Shown here: positions 12,632 through 19,782 of the stretch, one piece after another
How positions within the stretch are numbered: position 1 is the first letter of the stretch
Layout: every line of letters starts with the position of its first letter
From: a virus
DNA length: 22,343 bases
Virus record (IMG/VR): IMGVR_UViG_3300031594_000020
Location: 1-22,343 of that record
Direction: 5' to 3' (one strand)
Program-made: the position numbers and the translations under genes
Notes under the pieces: generated by a model
The model's input: the letters and a program-made list of their open reading frames with translations, nothing else
What the model was told of the DNA's origin: nothing
The model's database searches: none

Positions 12632-13516
12632 CTATTTAGTTTGGTTCACATATGATTGAGCAGAAGTTGATAGTGGTATTGGTTTACCTGTTGAAGAAGT
12701 AGAAGATTTAGGTGGGTTCCACACCTTAGTATTAAATCCTCCTTCTCCTTCTATACCCAGTTCTGCCGTTGCTAAAGCCGCAGCTACCGCATCATTCTGA
12801 GAAAGACCACCACCAGCTTTTTCTCTAAGTCGAGACACTTCTCCTGTTATCCAATTAGCCATAGCACGAGAATCAATAGCACTTAAATCATCTGTAAATG
12901 TATTTGTAATACCTGTAGTACCTGTATGTCCTGCTTTTACTATCAAGTCTTCAGCCATTTGTAGAGTGTACGAATCCCCTAGTGATCCTTGATCAGTATC
13001 AGAATCTTTAGGTCTCACTTCTGCAACAGTCTTTTGAGCACCAGAGGGCATGGGCTTCCAGCCTTCTTCCGACAAGTACATAAGATCTCCATTTCTAACG
13101 GCCCCTAGTACTTGTGAGTCATCACTTAAAGTGTAGTTAGCTGTTCCAGTTGTAGTGCTATTCTTAGCAGCCACAGGCGTAGGCTCTGCTGCTACCATAC
13201 TACTCGCCCTTGAGTACAAGTCCATAGCTGTAGCATAATCACCAGCTTGCATCAACTTACTAGCTGCATCTCGCATACCTTCTGGAGTAGTTAAGTCAGC
13301 ACCCTCTAAGCTCTGCTGTACACCCTCTGCTTGTGCCATCTCTGGTGTCTGTAGACCAAGGGCAGAGTTAACACTTTGTCCCATCAACGCACCACCAGCA
13401 GCACCAGCAGCAAAGAAAGGATTCATTGCAGAGGCTTGTGTCACTGCATCATTAGTCCTTTGCTGTTGTAAAGCATTAGGATTTAAACCAAATAAACTCA
13501 TTACATCACTAGCCAT
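12632..13516 (-). CDS. virion structural / internal protein candidate (294 aa)
   Basis: It starts MASDVMSLFGLNPNALQQQR, with AGGAGAATATT upstream. The N-terminal MSLFGLNPNALQQQ segment, an Ala/Gly hydrophobic stretch (PFFAAGAAGGALMGQ, about 33-47), and a short repeat-like helix pair (MRDAASKLMQAGDYATAMDLY) resemble internal virion proteins of marine podoviruses. The C-terminal half is low-complexity and Ser/Thr-rich (PPKSSTSSTGKPIPLSTS). It lies between two other candidate ejection proteins. No enzymatic motif is seen. The specific name (gp15-like) is a guess from gene order. Confidence 0.55.
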   Translation of the reverse strand: MASDVMSLFGLNPNALQQQRTNDAVTQASAMNPFFAAGAAGGALMGQSVNSALGLQTPEMAQAEGVQQSLEGADLTTPEGMRDAASKLMQAGDYATAMDLYSRASSMVAAEPTPVAAKNSTTTGTANYTLSDDSQVLGAVRNGDLMYLSEEGWKPMPSGAQKTVAEVRPKDSDTDQGSLGDSYTLQMAEDLIVKAGHTGTTGITNTFTDDLSAIDSRAMANWITGEVSRLREKAGGGLSQNDAVAAALATAELGIEGEGGFNTKVWNPPKSSTSSTGKPIPLSTSAQSYVNQTK

Positions 13517-13525
13517 AATATTCTC

Positions 13526-14497
13526 CTAGTAGCTTCGTCCAGTGTAGTTAGCACCCATGCCTTGATTACTTGTGAGGTAAGGCATAGGAGTGTATCCATT
13601 GTTTGAATAACCACCCATAGAAGGATGTCCACCACCTCTACTCATGTTACCAGCATAAGCATTGACTACATCTGAGTCACTTACAGGGTTAAGCATACCA
13701 CCTATCTTATCCCAACCAATATTACCTAGTGCATTACCAATACCTGTGTACTTACCAGCTTGTGCTAGACCTTGGTTCTGCCTAGACTCTGCACCACCAC
13801 CCATACCAGAGACTAAGTTACCACCAGCAGCATTATTAGCAGCCGATTGTTGTGATCCTAACATGCCACCTAGTTTTTGCTGCTCCATACCTGCTGCATC
13901 AAGACCCATAGACTGATTGAACATACTGTTGCCAATGTCCAACTCACGCTGTCGTTGCTGCTGTGCTTGTTGTTGTGCATTGTAACGATCTACTGAGTCT
14001 TGCTGTGCAAATGCCTGAGCAAATCCAGTACCATCAGGAGACATCATGCCACCACCAGTGAACCCTAGAGCATCTCCACTAGACATTAGACCAGTTCGAC
14101 CAGAGCCAAACATAGAACCACCTAGTGCTAGTGCTTCAGCATTACGATTACCAGCACCCATCTCACGCTGTTGGTTGTAGAACTGATTAGCTAGTTGACC
14201 ATAGTCACCACCAGCAGCAGTGTAGGCTTGTTGTCCTAGACCCTGCATCTGGTTCTGTGCTTGTTGGTATCGAGGGTCTAGTGAGAAACTAGCTTGACCA
14301 TTGTTAAACTGAGAAGAGCCTAGTCCAGAGGTAACGCCATATGGTTTATATGTACCCCCTTCGTATGCTTTGTTAGCTGCATCTATCTGCATTTGAGAAG
14401 CTTGTTGAGCACCTTGTGATGCTGCATTAGCTCCCTTGTTACCTAATAATCCACCTATTAATGATGGTGCTACTGCTGCTGCAATCTGTCCCCACAT
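13526..14497 (-). CDS. Gln/Gly-rich internal virion (DNA-ejection) protein candidate (323 aa)
   Basis: ATG at 14497 (minus) opens with a hydrophobic helix, AAAVAPSLIGGLLGNKGA (about 6-23), the hallmark of small ejected proteins that insert into membranes. The rest is extremely rich in Gln, Gly, Ala, Asn and Met (QAQNQMQGLGQQAYTAAGG, NAQQQAQQQRQREL), and ends in a Tyr/Gly segment. It has no Cys and very few charged residues. It is likely the T7 gp14 equivalent, released into the host envelope with the DNA. Its start overlaps the stop of the gene upstream. Confidence 0.6.
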   Translation of the reverse strand: MWGQIAAAVAPSLIGGLLGNKGANAASQGAQQASQMQIDAANKAYEGGTYKPYGVTSGLGSSQFNNGQASFSLDPRYQQAQNQMQGLGQQAYTAAGGDYGQLANQFYNQQREMGAGNRNAEALALGGSMFGSGRTGLMSSGDALGFTGGGMMSPDGTGFAQAFAQQDSVDRYNAQQQAQQQRQRELDIGNSMFNQSMGLDAAGMEQQKLGGMLGSQQSAANNAAGGNLVSGMGGGAESRQNQGLAQAGKYTGIGNALGNIGWDKIGGMLNPVSDSDVVNAYAGNMSRGGGHPSMGGYSNNGYTPMPYLTSNQGMGANYTGRSY

Positions 14498-14784
14498 TAT
14501 ACTGTACCTCTATTTGAAATTAGTTTGTTATGATCAAGAATCTGTTGTCCTGTTACAACTTCATTCCTAAACGATTCTAAAGCTTGTGTCTGTCCACGAT
14601 TTGTTTGAGCATTCTCTACTAAAAGAATTGGCTGCCAAGTCATAGCACATTTCCATTGATCAATGATCTCCTCAGACTGTGGGTCTTTACCTTTGATGTT
14701 AGTGTACCAAGCACACCTTTCAATGTACCCATCAACTGCTTTCTCACACGTATGTCCTAGAGGACAGGTTAATACAATTTTCAT
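14497..14784 (-). CDS. conserved phage hypothetical protein (95 aa) with CPLGHTCEK motif
   Basis: The protein begins MKIVLTCPLGHTCEKA and continues DGYIERCAWYT...WKCAMTWQPILLVE, then NRGQTQALESFRNEV. I recall this exact layout, with four cysteines (C7, C13, C24, C46) and a His in the first pair, from uncharacterised proteins in many marine podoviruses and siphoviruses beside virion genes. The Cys/His positions would suit a small metal site. The start lacks a clear Shine-Dalgarno sequence. It overlaps the next gene by one base (TAATG). Role unknown; possibly a minor virion or assembly protein. Confidence 0.75.
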   Translation of the reverse strand: MKIVLTCPLGHTCEKAVDGYIERCAWYTNIKGKDPQSEEIIDQWKCAMTWQPILLVENAQTNRGQTQALESFRNEVVTGQQILDHNKLISNRGTV

Positions 14785-14787
14785 ATT

Positions 14788-15456
14788 TTAATTCTTTGAA
14801 CAAATGATCACATCAACATAGTGGGGAGCAATAGTCTGGCTAGTTACTGAACCAGATAATCCGTGGTTATGTCCTGCGTTACCACCTTGATATTCTAGCT
14901 TAGTAACTATTGGATAAGAGTTACTCGCACCTACACCTTCACCTCGGTCACTACTTCCATCTGCGTCAGCAGTACCATATGAACCAGTATACCCGTGAGT
15001 GTGTGAGGGCATCTGAGAAACAGTAATCGTATGGTTGTTTACACTAAAGTTGTCTGCATGAGTGTGAGTAAAAGCAGAACTAAATGCAGTACTACCTCCA
15101 CTACCACCACCATTACCAGACACTACACGTAATGCTTTATCATTGTGAGTGGTAACCTTAGTCCACCCTGTAGGAGCAGCAGCTTGATGGAACACCATAA
15201 CAGTACCTGCTACAAATCCTGCTCCTTGAGCAAAAGCTGTAGTAGCTATCTGTGTAGTACTAGTACCAGACGAGGCAGTAGGTGCAGTAGGAGCACCAGT
15301 TAAAGCTGTGTTGTTTGAGTTAGCCTTAGTAGCTATTGCTGTAGCTAAGGAATTAAATTCATCATCTATCTCTGCACCTTTAACACGCTTGAGAGCATTA
15401 CCTGCTGACAAGGAATCTTTAGTTGCAAAGTTTGTGGACTTTGTATAGTTACTCAT
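14788..15456 (-). CDS. tail fibre with HxH metal-binding tip (222 aa)
   Basis: The N-terminus (NYTKSTNFATKDSLSAGNAL, then GAEIDDEFNSLATAI) is a recurring phage tail-fibre attachment segment. A linker of Thr/Ala repeats follows, then a collar-like strand (GTVMVFHQAAAPTGWTKV, about 84-101). The tip contains three His-x-His pairs: H131/H133, H152/H154 (SQMPSHTHGY) and H196/H198. These are typical of trimeric fibre tips that hold metal ions along the axis. The protein ends APHYVDVIICSKN. It probably recognises the host receptor. It starts at ATG 15456, overlapping the preceding stop, with AGGG upstream. It is shorter than T7 gp17. Confidence 0.85.
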   Translation of the reverse strand: MSNYTKSTNFATKDSLSAGNALKRVKGAEIDDEFNSLATAIATKANSNNTALTGAPTAPTASSGTSTTQIATTAFAQGAGFVAGTVMVFHQAAAPTGWTKVTTHNDKALRVVSGNGGGSGGSTAFSSAFTHTHADNFSVNNHTITVSQMPSHTHGYTGSYGTADADGSSDRGEGVGASNSYPIVTKLEYQGGNAGHNHGLSGSVTSQTIAPHYVDVIICSKN

Positions 15457-16997
15457 TATATGACCCTGCCTGTTTTAATATATAAATCAAATTTCTGAAT
15501 AGAAACTTCATTGCCACTAATTTCTGTTTCAAAACCTAACTGAACTACTGAGCCACTACCTCCAATGGATAGCTTAACTCGATCAGTACCTCCACCACCT
15601 GTATACTCAGCAATGTTATACTCACCAACATTGTATTCAGATAGAGCAGTCTGTTTAACTGTAGCATTGTAAGACCTGTACTCATCTGAGTAATCAATAC
15701 CAGCCTTAACTGTGAACGCTTGACCAGAACCACCTATCAATGTAATGCCTACACTCTTCAATATCTTAGTAGTAGTAGGTTGCTCAAAGTCAAAGTAGTT
15801 TGTGTAGTAGAGCATACGATATGTTTCGTCATCATCAAGGTAACCACTGTACTCAGCTACTCCTGTAGTTTGACCAAACAATAATCGTCCATCAGTAGTG
15901 CTTATCATTCCCCTGTGAGATAGACCAGCCCATCGAGTAGTCCTTGCTGCTCCATTCTCTAGCTTACCTCGCATATCAAAGCAGTAGATCTGCTGGCTAG
16001 TAGGAAAACTTAATAAATAGAAAGCATGTTCTGGAGAGTATACACTCTTGATATTCTCAACAGGTTCTGTAGCTTCTAGTGCTGTAATCTCGTCACGAAC
16101 ATTAACAGACAAGTCACCAATAGGAGCAGACTTCTCTTGTATTACTCGACTTAATGAACGTAGTCCTGATTTAGATAAGAATAGAATATCAGCACCTGTG
16201 TTCTGTACTGAGTCACGAGCAACACAACCTACGCCATGTATAACTTCTACTAGTCTTAAATCTGTAGGTACTAAGTAGCTTTGATCATTACTTGTGTCTG
16301 AGTCCTGATAAATAACAATAGAGTTTTTACAGAAGATAACTAAGTTGCCGTTGAATGCAGCCAAGGCAGTGATAGAGTCTCCACCCTTAGTGAATGATGT
16401 AGCTATGTCTAGGCTACCACTCGTACCACCTGTCCATCTAATACCACCACCATGAGTAAGAACTAAGTCTGACCAGTACACAGTATGATTGTCACCTGTA
16501 ATGTCAGCAGCCCATAACCTACCATAAGCAGACACCACTGCATTAGCTTGAGGTGGAGTTCCAGCAGCATTGGTAGCAGCATCAATCCTTTGTAGAGCAG
16601 CACCTGATTCTCTTACTAATGGATGATGTCCTCGTTGAAACATGTACACTCTGTTACTTAAAGTAGCACACTGCCAGTTGTCTGCTGATATAGCGGCAGA
16701 GTTTGTTATGTCTGATAGTGTAGCTAGACCTGAGTATACTTTGTTATCACCAAATGATATGAACTCTGATACCCCTGCGTTATTTACAAACTCATGCAGT
16801 CCTTTAAGGTTAACAGCAGTACTGGCTGTAGTCCTGTCTATCCAACCTTCTCTAGATCCTAATCGTCCAGACTTATCAATGACGCAGTTCGTAGCTTCTA
16901 AGGCATAACCACTGGCTAAAGTAATACTACTTTCCTGTGTGTTTAAACCAAAAAACCCTGGGGCTGCAATTGATGTTGAGAGTAATTGCTTTGTCAT
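15456..16997 (-). CDS. virion tail protein, candidate nozzle (tail tubular protein B analogue, 513 aa)
   Basis: It begins MTKQLLSTSIAAPGFFGLNT, followed by LASGYALEATNCVIDKSGR and GSREGW. This is the conserved opening of a marine-podovirus structural family that follows tail tubular protein A. The body is beta-rich with repeated aromatic-hydrophobic strands, as in a propeller or tube protein. It ends in a beta segment (IQKFDLYIKTGRVI). The position right after the gp11-like gene supports the nozzle role of T7 gp12, although it is much shorter (gp12 is 794 aa) and I cannot confirm homology. P22 gp10-like stabilisation proteins are an alternative comparison. No clear ribosome binding site; the start is coupled to the upstream stop (TAATG). 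Confidence 0.7.
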   Translation of the reverse strand: MTKQLLSTSIAAPGFFGLNTQESSITLASGYALEATNCVIDKSGRLGSREGWIDRTTASTAVNLKGLHEFVNNAGVSEFISFGDNKVYSGLATLSDITNSAAISADNWQCATLSNRVYMFQRGHHPLVRESGAALQRIDAATNAAGTPPQANAVVSAYGRLWAADITGDNHTVYWSDLVLTHGGGIRWTGGTSGSLDIATSFTKGGDSITALAAFNGNLVIFCKNSIVIYQDSDTSNDQSYLVPTDLRLVEVIHGVGCVARDSVQNTGADILFLSKSGLRSLSRVIQEKSAPIGDLSVNVRDEITALEATEPVENIKSVYSPEHAFYLLSFPTSQQIYCFDMRGKLENGAARTTRWAGLSHRGMISTTDGRLLFGQTTGVAEYSGYLDDDETYRMLYYTNYFDFEQPTTTKILKSVGITLIGGSGQAFTVKAGIDYSDEYRSYNATVKQTALSEYNVGEYNIAEYTGGGGTDRVKLSIGGSGSVVQLGFETEISGNEVSIQKFDLYIKTGRVI

Positions 16998-17641
16998 TAG
17001 CTAGTCCAGATCAGTTCTTCGGGATGTTTGTTACCATCGAGTTGGATAGCATCATTCAGTAGTGCTCGTGCATTTGCGAATGCTGTGTTACCTGTCTGAG
17101 CATTATCTTCACCACGCTCTTCAATAGCTTTAGCATAGGCCAACATAACTACTGGATGAGAAGGTACATTAAACTTATCAGCATCTGCTTCAAGGTCTGC
17201 TGTCCTAGCAACCACGTTAAATCGTAATGTATAAACACCATCAGGCTTAGGATAAATATCTACTAGAGTATCTCCATCAGTACTAACACCATTAAAAGAA
17301 TAGTTGGAAGGTGTTCCTGTTGCAACTGTTGCTGAAAGAAACTTGTCATCAAACCAAGCAGCAGATTGATACTGCATGAAAGCATTAGAGGTGACGTTGG
17401 TTACATAAAGAACACTAACATTATTCTGTGTACCATTTAACTCGTAGTTAAACACATCACTAGTGGTTGTAACAGTTAGAGATTGTCTGAGGGCTGACCA
17501 GTTCCAAGCTTCTTCTACTTCAAGTTTAGCATCATTAATAAACATTCCAATGAGTTCACTGTATTCAGTATCAGAGACTGATGTGACAGGACGCTCTCGT
17601 AAACGCTTTAGAACTTTGTTTACTGCATTTAAGTAATTCAT
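16997..17641 (-). CDS. tail tubular protein A, T7 gp11-like adaptor (214 aa)
   Basis: The protein opens MNYLNAVNKVLKRLRERPVT, then IGMFINDAKLEVEEAWNWSALR (32-52), the recognisable block of gp11-type adaptor proteins. These form a ring between the portal and the nozzle. A beta-rich middle follows (SQSLTVTTT-like strands, FNYELNGTQNNVSVLYVTN) and a helical end (SHPVVMLAYAKAIEERGEDN). The size is close to T7 gp11 (196 aa). The ATG at 17641 has no Shine-Dalgarno sequence. The 20 bases before it are almost pure A/T and contain TATAAT two bases from the ATG. Confidence 0.88.
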   Translation of the reverse strand: MNYLNAVNKVLKRLRERPVTSVSDTEYSELIGMFINDAKLEVEEAWNWSALRQSLTVTTTSDVFNYELNGTQNNVSVLYVTNVTSNAFMQYQSAAWFDDKFLSATVATGTPSNYSFNGVSTDGDTLVDIYPKPDGVYTLRFNVVARTADLEADADKFNVPSHPVVMLAYAKAIEERGEDNAQTGNTAFANARALLNDAIQLDGNKHPEELIWTS

Positions 17642-17643
17642 AT

Positions 17644-17672
17644 ATTATACCATATTTTTAATCAAAAGTAAA
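17644..17672 (-). promoter_or_regulatory. promoter-like sequence overlapping the tail tubular A start
   Basis: On the minus strand TTTACT (17672-17667) and a perfect TATAAT (17649-17644) are 17 bases apart, a good sigma70 match. The -10 ends two bases before ATG 17641, so transcription would start near codon 2 of the tail gene and could not make a normal leader for it. It could feed downstream genes from internal starts, or be a chance match in an AT-rich spacer. The spacer 17642-17679 is the longest gap in the late operon. Confidence 0.3.
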
Positions 17673-17679
17673 TAGACTA

Positions 17680-18123
17680 CTATTTTAGTTTTAAACTACC
17701 TAACTTTCCTGAGACTAGTTTAGTTAACAAACCACGCATACCAAACTTAACAACGTACACACCAATGACTAAGTACTGATACCACTCTGGCATTACTGCA
17801 AATGATTCAAAGGCTGCTGTTACTTCTTCTTGATAACCAAGGAAAGAAGCTGCAATAGGAACTAGCAGAAGGGCAATCATTACCTCATCGAGCAGGGACT
17901 TATCCATCTGATTCATTGCTACTAGATCTAAGTTAAAGTCTTGTGTCTGACCATCATCAGCTAGTTTGTTTGCTGCCCTAGCTCCTGCTGTCTTAACATC
18001 TGCGTCTGCTTGTATGCCTACAATAGCTGCTGCTGACTTAGCCTTGGCTACTTGGTTCTTACCTTCTAAGTAAGTGTTTCCTAGACTTGCTATAGGGCTG
18101 AGTAATCCTGAGAGCCATCCCAT
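17680..18123 (-). CDS. holin-like membrane protein (147 aa)
   Basis: It starts MGWLSGLLSPIASLG, with GAGGGATT upstream. The N-terminal half is a charged helical region (KNQVAKAKSAAAIVGIQADADVK). Two hydrophobic segments follow, VMIALLLVPIAASFLGY (81-97) and WYQYLVIGVYVVKFGMRGLL (114-133), linked by the MPEWYQY turn. The protein ends in a basic tail (LVSGKLGSLKLK). I recall this arrangement, with a PEWYQY turn before the last membrane segment, from phage proteins annotated as holins. It lies directly downstream of the endolysin, one base apart, which supports a lysis role. The class is uncertain. Confidence 0.65.
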   Translation of the reverse strand: MGWLSGLLSPIASLGNTYLEGKNQVAKAKSAAAIVGIQADADVKTAGARAANKLADDGQTQDFNLDLVAMNQMDKSLLDEVMIALLLVPIAASFLGYQEEVTAAFESFAVMPEWYQYLVIGVYVVKFGMRGLLTKLVSGKLGSLKLK

Positions 18124-18124
18124 G

Positions 18125-18517
18125 TTAATCCCTCAACTCAAAGTGAGGCATGTCCTGCCAACTCTTCCACAGCCCACCCCATTTCAATTCATACCCTAGT
18201 TGTGCAGATGCTTGCAGCATAGCAGTGGCGATTGTGGTAAGGTGAAGCTTGTCCCAACTTGCCTTTCCGTCAACATAACCATACACATCAATGGCTTTCC
18301 CTGTTTGGTGATATGATTTGTTAGTTCGTCCATCACACTTAGATTTGCCAGAGGTATACAATGCAGCTTGGTCTTCAATGCTGCGAAGCCCACCAGAAGA
18401 GGGAATGCCAAAGTCAATAGGACTAAGCGTGATAGCGAGTTCTGCAATATCAATGAGTCGATCATCTATTCCTGCCATGTTGTTGATACTATTCTTTCCT
18501 AACTCAAAGCCCATCAT
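18125..18517 (-). CDS. endolysin, M15-type D-Ala / L-Ala-D-Glu peptidase (130 aa)
   Basis: The zinc peptidase core is clear: SYHQTGKAIDVYG gives His70 and Asp77 (H-x6-D), and QDMPHFEL gives the third ligand, His125. GGLRSIEDQAALY before it is the usual substrate-side segment. The length matches single-domain phage M15 endolysins such as that of T5 (137 aa). It cuts peptide cross-bridges of the cell wall at lysis. There is no signal peptide, so release needs the neighbouring holin-like protein. ATG is at 18517 (or 18514) and overlaps the stop of the one-TM gene upstream. Confidence 0.92.
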   Translation of the reverse strand: MMGFELGKNSINNMAGIDDRLIDIAELAITLSPIDFGIPSSGGLRSIEDQAALYTSGKSKCDGRTNKSYHQTGKAIDVYGYVDGKASWDKLHLTTIATAMLQASAQLGYELKWGGLWKSWQDMPHFELRD

Positions 18518-18687
18518 ATATCCCCATTAAAATATAACCAACAAGCTACAGCAGTAGCACCAATGATCCACATTATCTTCTTGATAACTGACTTACCTAC
18601 AGCAAGGTAGAACCTTTCATAAGCTTTGTCTGCTGCTAACTCAGCTATCTCATTCTTCTCTGCTTGTGTTAACTCTCGATCATTCAT
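18514..18687 (-). CDS. one-TM small membrane protein (57 aa)
   Basis: ATG 18687 opens a frame starting MNDRELTQAEKNEIAELAAD. The first 37 residues form a charged amphipathic helix with a basic end (GKSVIKKIMW). A single membrane segment follows (about 38-53: IMWIIGATAVACWLYF) and a short tail, FNGDI. The start abuts the previous stop and its own stop overlaps the endolysin start. Similar small proteins beside endolysins in marine phages are familiar to me, with no proven function. A lysis accessory (antiholin or pinholin) is a reasonable guess from location and topology only. Confidence 0.7.
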   Translation of the reverse strand: MNDRELTQAEKNEIAELAADKAYERFYLAVGKSVIKKIMWIIGATAVACWLYFNGDI

Positions 18688-19122
18688 TTACAAATTCCCT
18701 TTTATATAAATTAACATACCAACGAATGCTGCTAGGAAAAGAACAGTTAATAGTGTTACTAAAAAACCTGTCTCTACATTACTCTTTATCTTCTTAGCTC
18801 TTACTCTCTGCTTCTTAGCAGCTACTTGCTGCTGCTTAAAGAACTCATCTCTGAATTGCTGATACTTGTAGTAGCCTAGAAGTCCTTGCTTGTTAAGCAT
18901 AAACTCCAATTCTTTCTCTTGCTTCTCTATAGCTTGTTTAGCTTGATAAGCAGCTAGTACATCCCCAGTACCCATCTTAGCTTTCTGCTGTATAGACTGA
19001 CTAGCACCAAAGTATTTAGTTAATGCAGATCCAGCATCAGCAATCTCTTTACCATTAGCAAGAGTAGTTTTAATAACTGCAAAGGCAGCATTGGCAATGG
19101 CTAACTCAGCTAACATACCCAT
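18688..19122 (-). CDS. tail-anchored coiled-coil membrane protein (144 aa)
   Basis: It starts MGMLAELAIANAAFAVIKTT at 19122, after AGAGG. The N-terminal part is Ala-rich helix. The central helix is heavily charged (AKQAIEKQEKELEFMLNKQG, then FRDEFFKQQQVAAKKQRVRAKKIK). One membrane segment lies at the C-terminus (GFLVTLLTVLFLAAFVGMLIYIK, 119-141). This order, with a soluble N-terminus and a C-terminal anchor preceded by many Lys/Arg, suggests a cytosolic body held on the inner membrane. It does not fit an i-spanin, which has its anchor at the N-terminus. The family recurs in marine phages near lysis genes; the function is unknown. Confidence 0.7.
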   Translation of the reverse strand: MGMLAELAIANAAFAVIKTTLANGKEIADAGSALTKYFGASQSIQQKAKMGTGDVLAAYQAKQAIEKQEKELEFMLNKQGLLGYYKYQQFRDEFFKQQQVAAKKQRVRAKKIKSNVETGFLVTLLTVLFLAAFVGMLIYIKGNL

Positions 19123-19292
19123 AACCTCTTTGAGTAGTAATCCTCTGTAAGCTCGTATGGTGGCTTCTGAGGCTGTATTGGTCTATAGTCATAGCTACGT
19201 ATTACTTGTGGTTCAGCGACCAGCACAGAGCCTTGTGGAGCCTGTGAGGGACTGAAGTAGGTGGGATAGACTTCCGATATAGTTGACCACAT
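19110..19292 (-). CDS. Pro/Tyr-rich small protein (60 aa)
   Basis: ATG 19292 opens MWSTISEVYPTYFSPSQ. The 60-residue product is rich in Pro, Tyr and Gln (QAPQGSVLVAEPQVIRSYDY, RPIQPQKPPYELTEDYYSK) and ends in ...LWVC. It has no membrane segment and no lipobox, so an o-spanin is not supported despite the prolines. The start is coupled to the previous stop (TAATG) and lacks a good Shine-Dalgarno sequence. Its first bases (TAATGTGGTCAA) are shared with the neighbouring gene at 19519. Function unknown. Confidence 0.55.
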   Translation of the reverse strand: MWSTISEVYPTYFSPSQAPQGSVLVAEPQVIRSYDYRPIQPQKPPYELTEDYYSKRLWVC

Positions 19293-19519
19293 TATATACT
19301 CTGCATATTCTTTACACAGAATGCTGTGCTAGTTTTATCATCTTCCACTTTAACCACTGCATACCCTACCATTGGACTAAGCACAGGTTCATATCCTCCT
19401 ATCTTAGCTACACGTAATAACTCTTTTCTACAATTATTAAACGTACTGTAACTAGACATGATCAATGGAACTTGAGGCTCACCATTGGCTAACATTGTTG
19501 CAAGGATTATTGACCACAT
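19292..19519 (-). CDS. small protein with short hydrophobic N-terminus and two-Cys body (75 aa)
   Basis: It begins MWSIILATMLANGEPQVPLI, with a brief hydrophobic start that may be a weak signal or anchor segment, then SSYSTFNNCRKELLRVAKIG and GYAVVKVEDDKTSTAFCVKN. Cys29 and Cys68 could form a disulphide if the protein is exported. I recall similar small proteins in marine podoviruses. Starts and stops are coupled by TAATG junctions on both sides. No Shine-Dalgarno sequence is obvious. Function unknown; it could be an envelope-facing late protein. Confidence 0.6.
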   Translation of the reverse strand: MWSIILATMLANGEPQVPLIMSSYSTFNNCRKELLRVAKIGGYEPVLSPMVGYAVVKVEDDKTSTAFCVKNMQSI

Positions 19520-19659
19520 TACTTCTTAGCTTTCTTATGGGTTAGAGGTTTACTAGAAGGAGTATGCTTTGCACCTGTCATAACTCTACCTGACGTATGC
19601 TTGTGCGTCTTACCTTTGTACTCTGTACCATTCTTTAAGTAGTGCTTAACACCTTTCAC
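19519..19659 (-). CDS. Lys/His-rich basic miniprotein, GTG start (46 aa)
   Basis: The start is GTG at 19659, overlapping the previous TGA (GTGA), with AAAGGA about ten bases upstream in the preceding gene. The sequence starts VKGVKHYLKNGTEYKGKTHK, with HTSGRVMTGAKHTPSSK next and a KKAKK end. The H-Y-x-K-N-G-x-x-Y-K-G-x-T-H-K pattern is one that I recall from short marine-phage proteins. It contains 14 Lys and no acidic residue except one Glu. It may bind nucleic acid or polyanions. The function is not established. Confidence 0.7.
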   Translation of the reverse strand: MKGVKHYLKNGTEYKGKTHKHTSGRVMTGAKHTPSSKPLTHKKAKK

Positions 19660-19772
19660 TTCTTAAATCCTTTCTTCATATTCTTGTAAGCCTTTGGAGA
19701 TACAGTGGACTTTGCTTTAGTTCTACTAGTCCCAGCTTTCTTTCTTTTGTTTATGTTTCCATATAATGACAT
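19656..19772 (-). CDS. Lys-rich basic miniprotein (38 aa)
   Basis: ATG 19772, preceded by GAGGAG, opens MSLYGNINKRKKAGTSRTKA, followed by KSTVSPKAYKNMKKGFKK. Thirteen of 38 residues are Lys or Arg and none is acidic. The opening LYGNINKRKKAG and the S-P-x-A-Y-x-N-M turn match tiny conserved proteins in marine podoviruses as I remember them. It overlaps the GTG start of the next gene. Such extreme charge suggests binding to DNA, RNA or the capsid interior; this is inference. Confidence 0.7.
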   Translation of the reverse strand: MSLYGNINKRKKAGTSRTKAKSTVSPKAYKNMKKGFKK

Positions 19773-19782
19773 TACTTACTCC

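Noticed and set aside
13662-13916. A + strand frame opposite the Gln/Gly-rich protein
   Set aside because: The Pro/Ala/Ser-rich product is the shadow of Gln/Gly/Ala codons on the other strand.
18196-18465. An 89-codon minus-strand frame within the endolysin gene
   Set aside because: It overlaps the endolysin, whose zinc ligands are all intact, and has no start signals or motifs.
19110-19519. The two small proteins at 19110-19292 and 19292-19519 as a spanin pair
   Set aside because: There is no lipobox, no N-terminal anchor with coiled coil, and the genes are not nested. The prolines alone are insufficient evidence.
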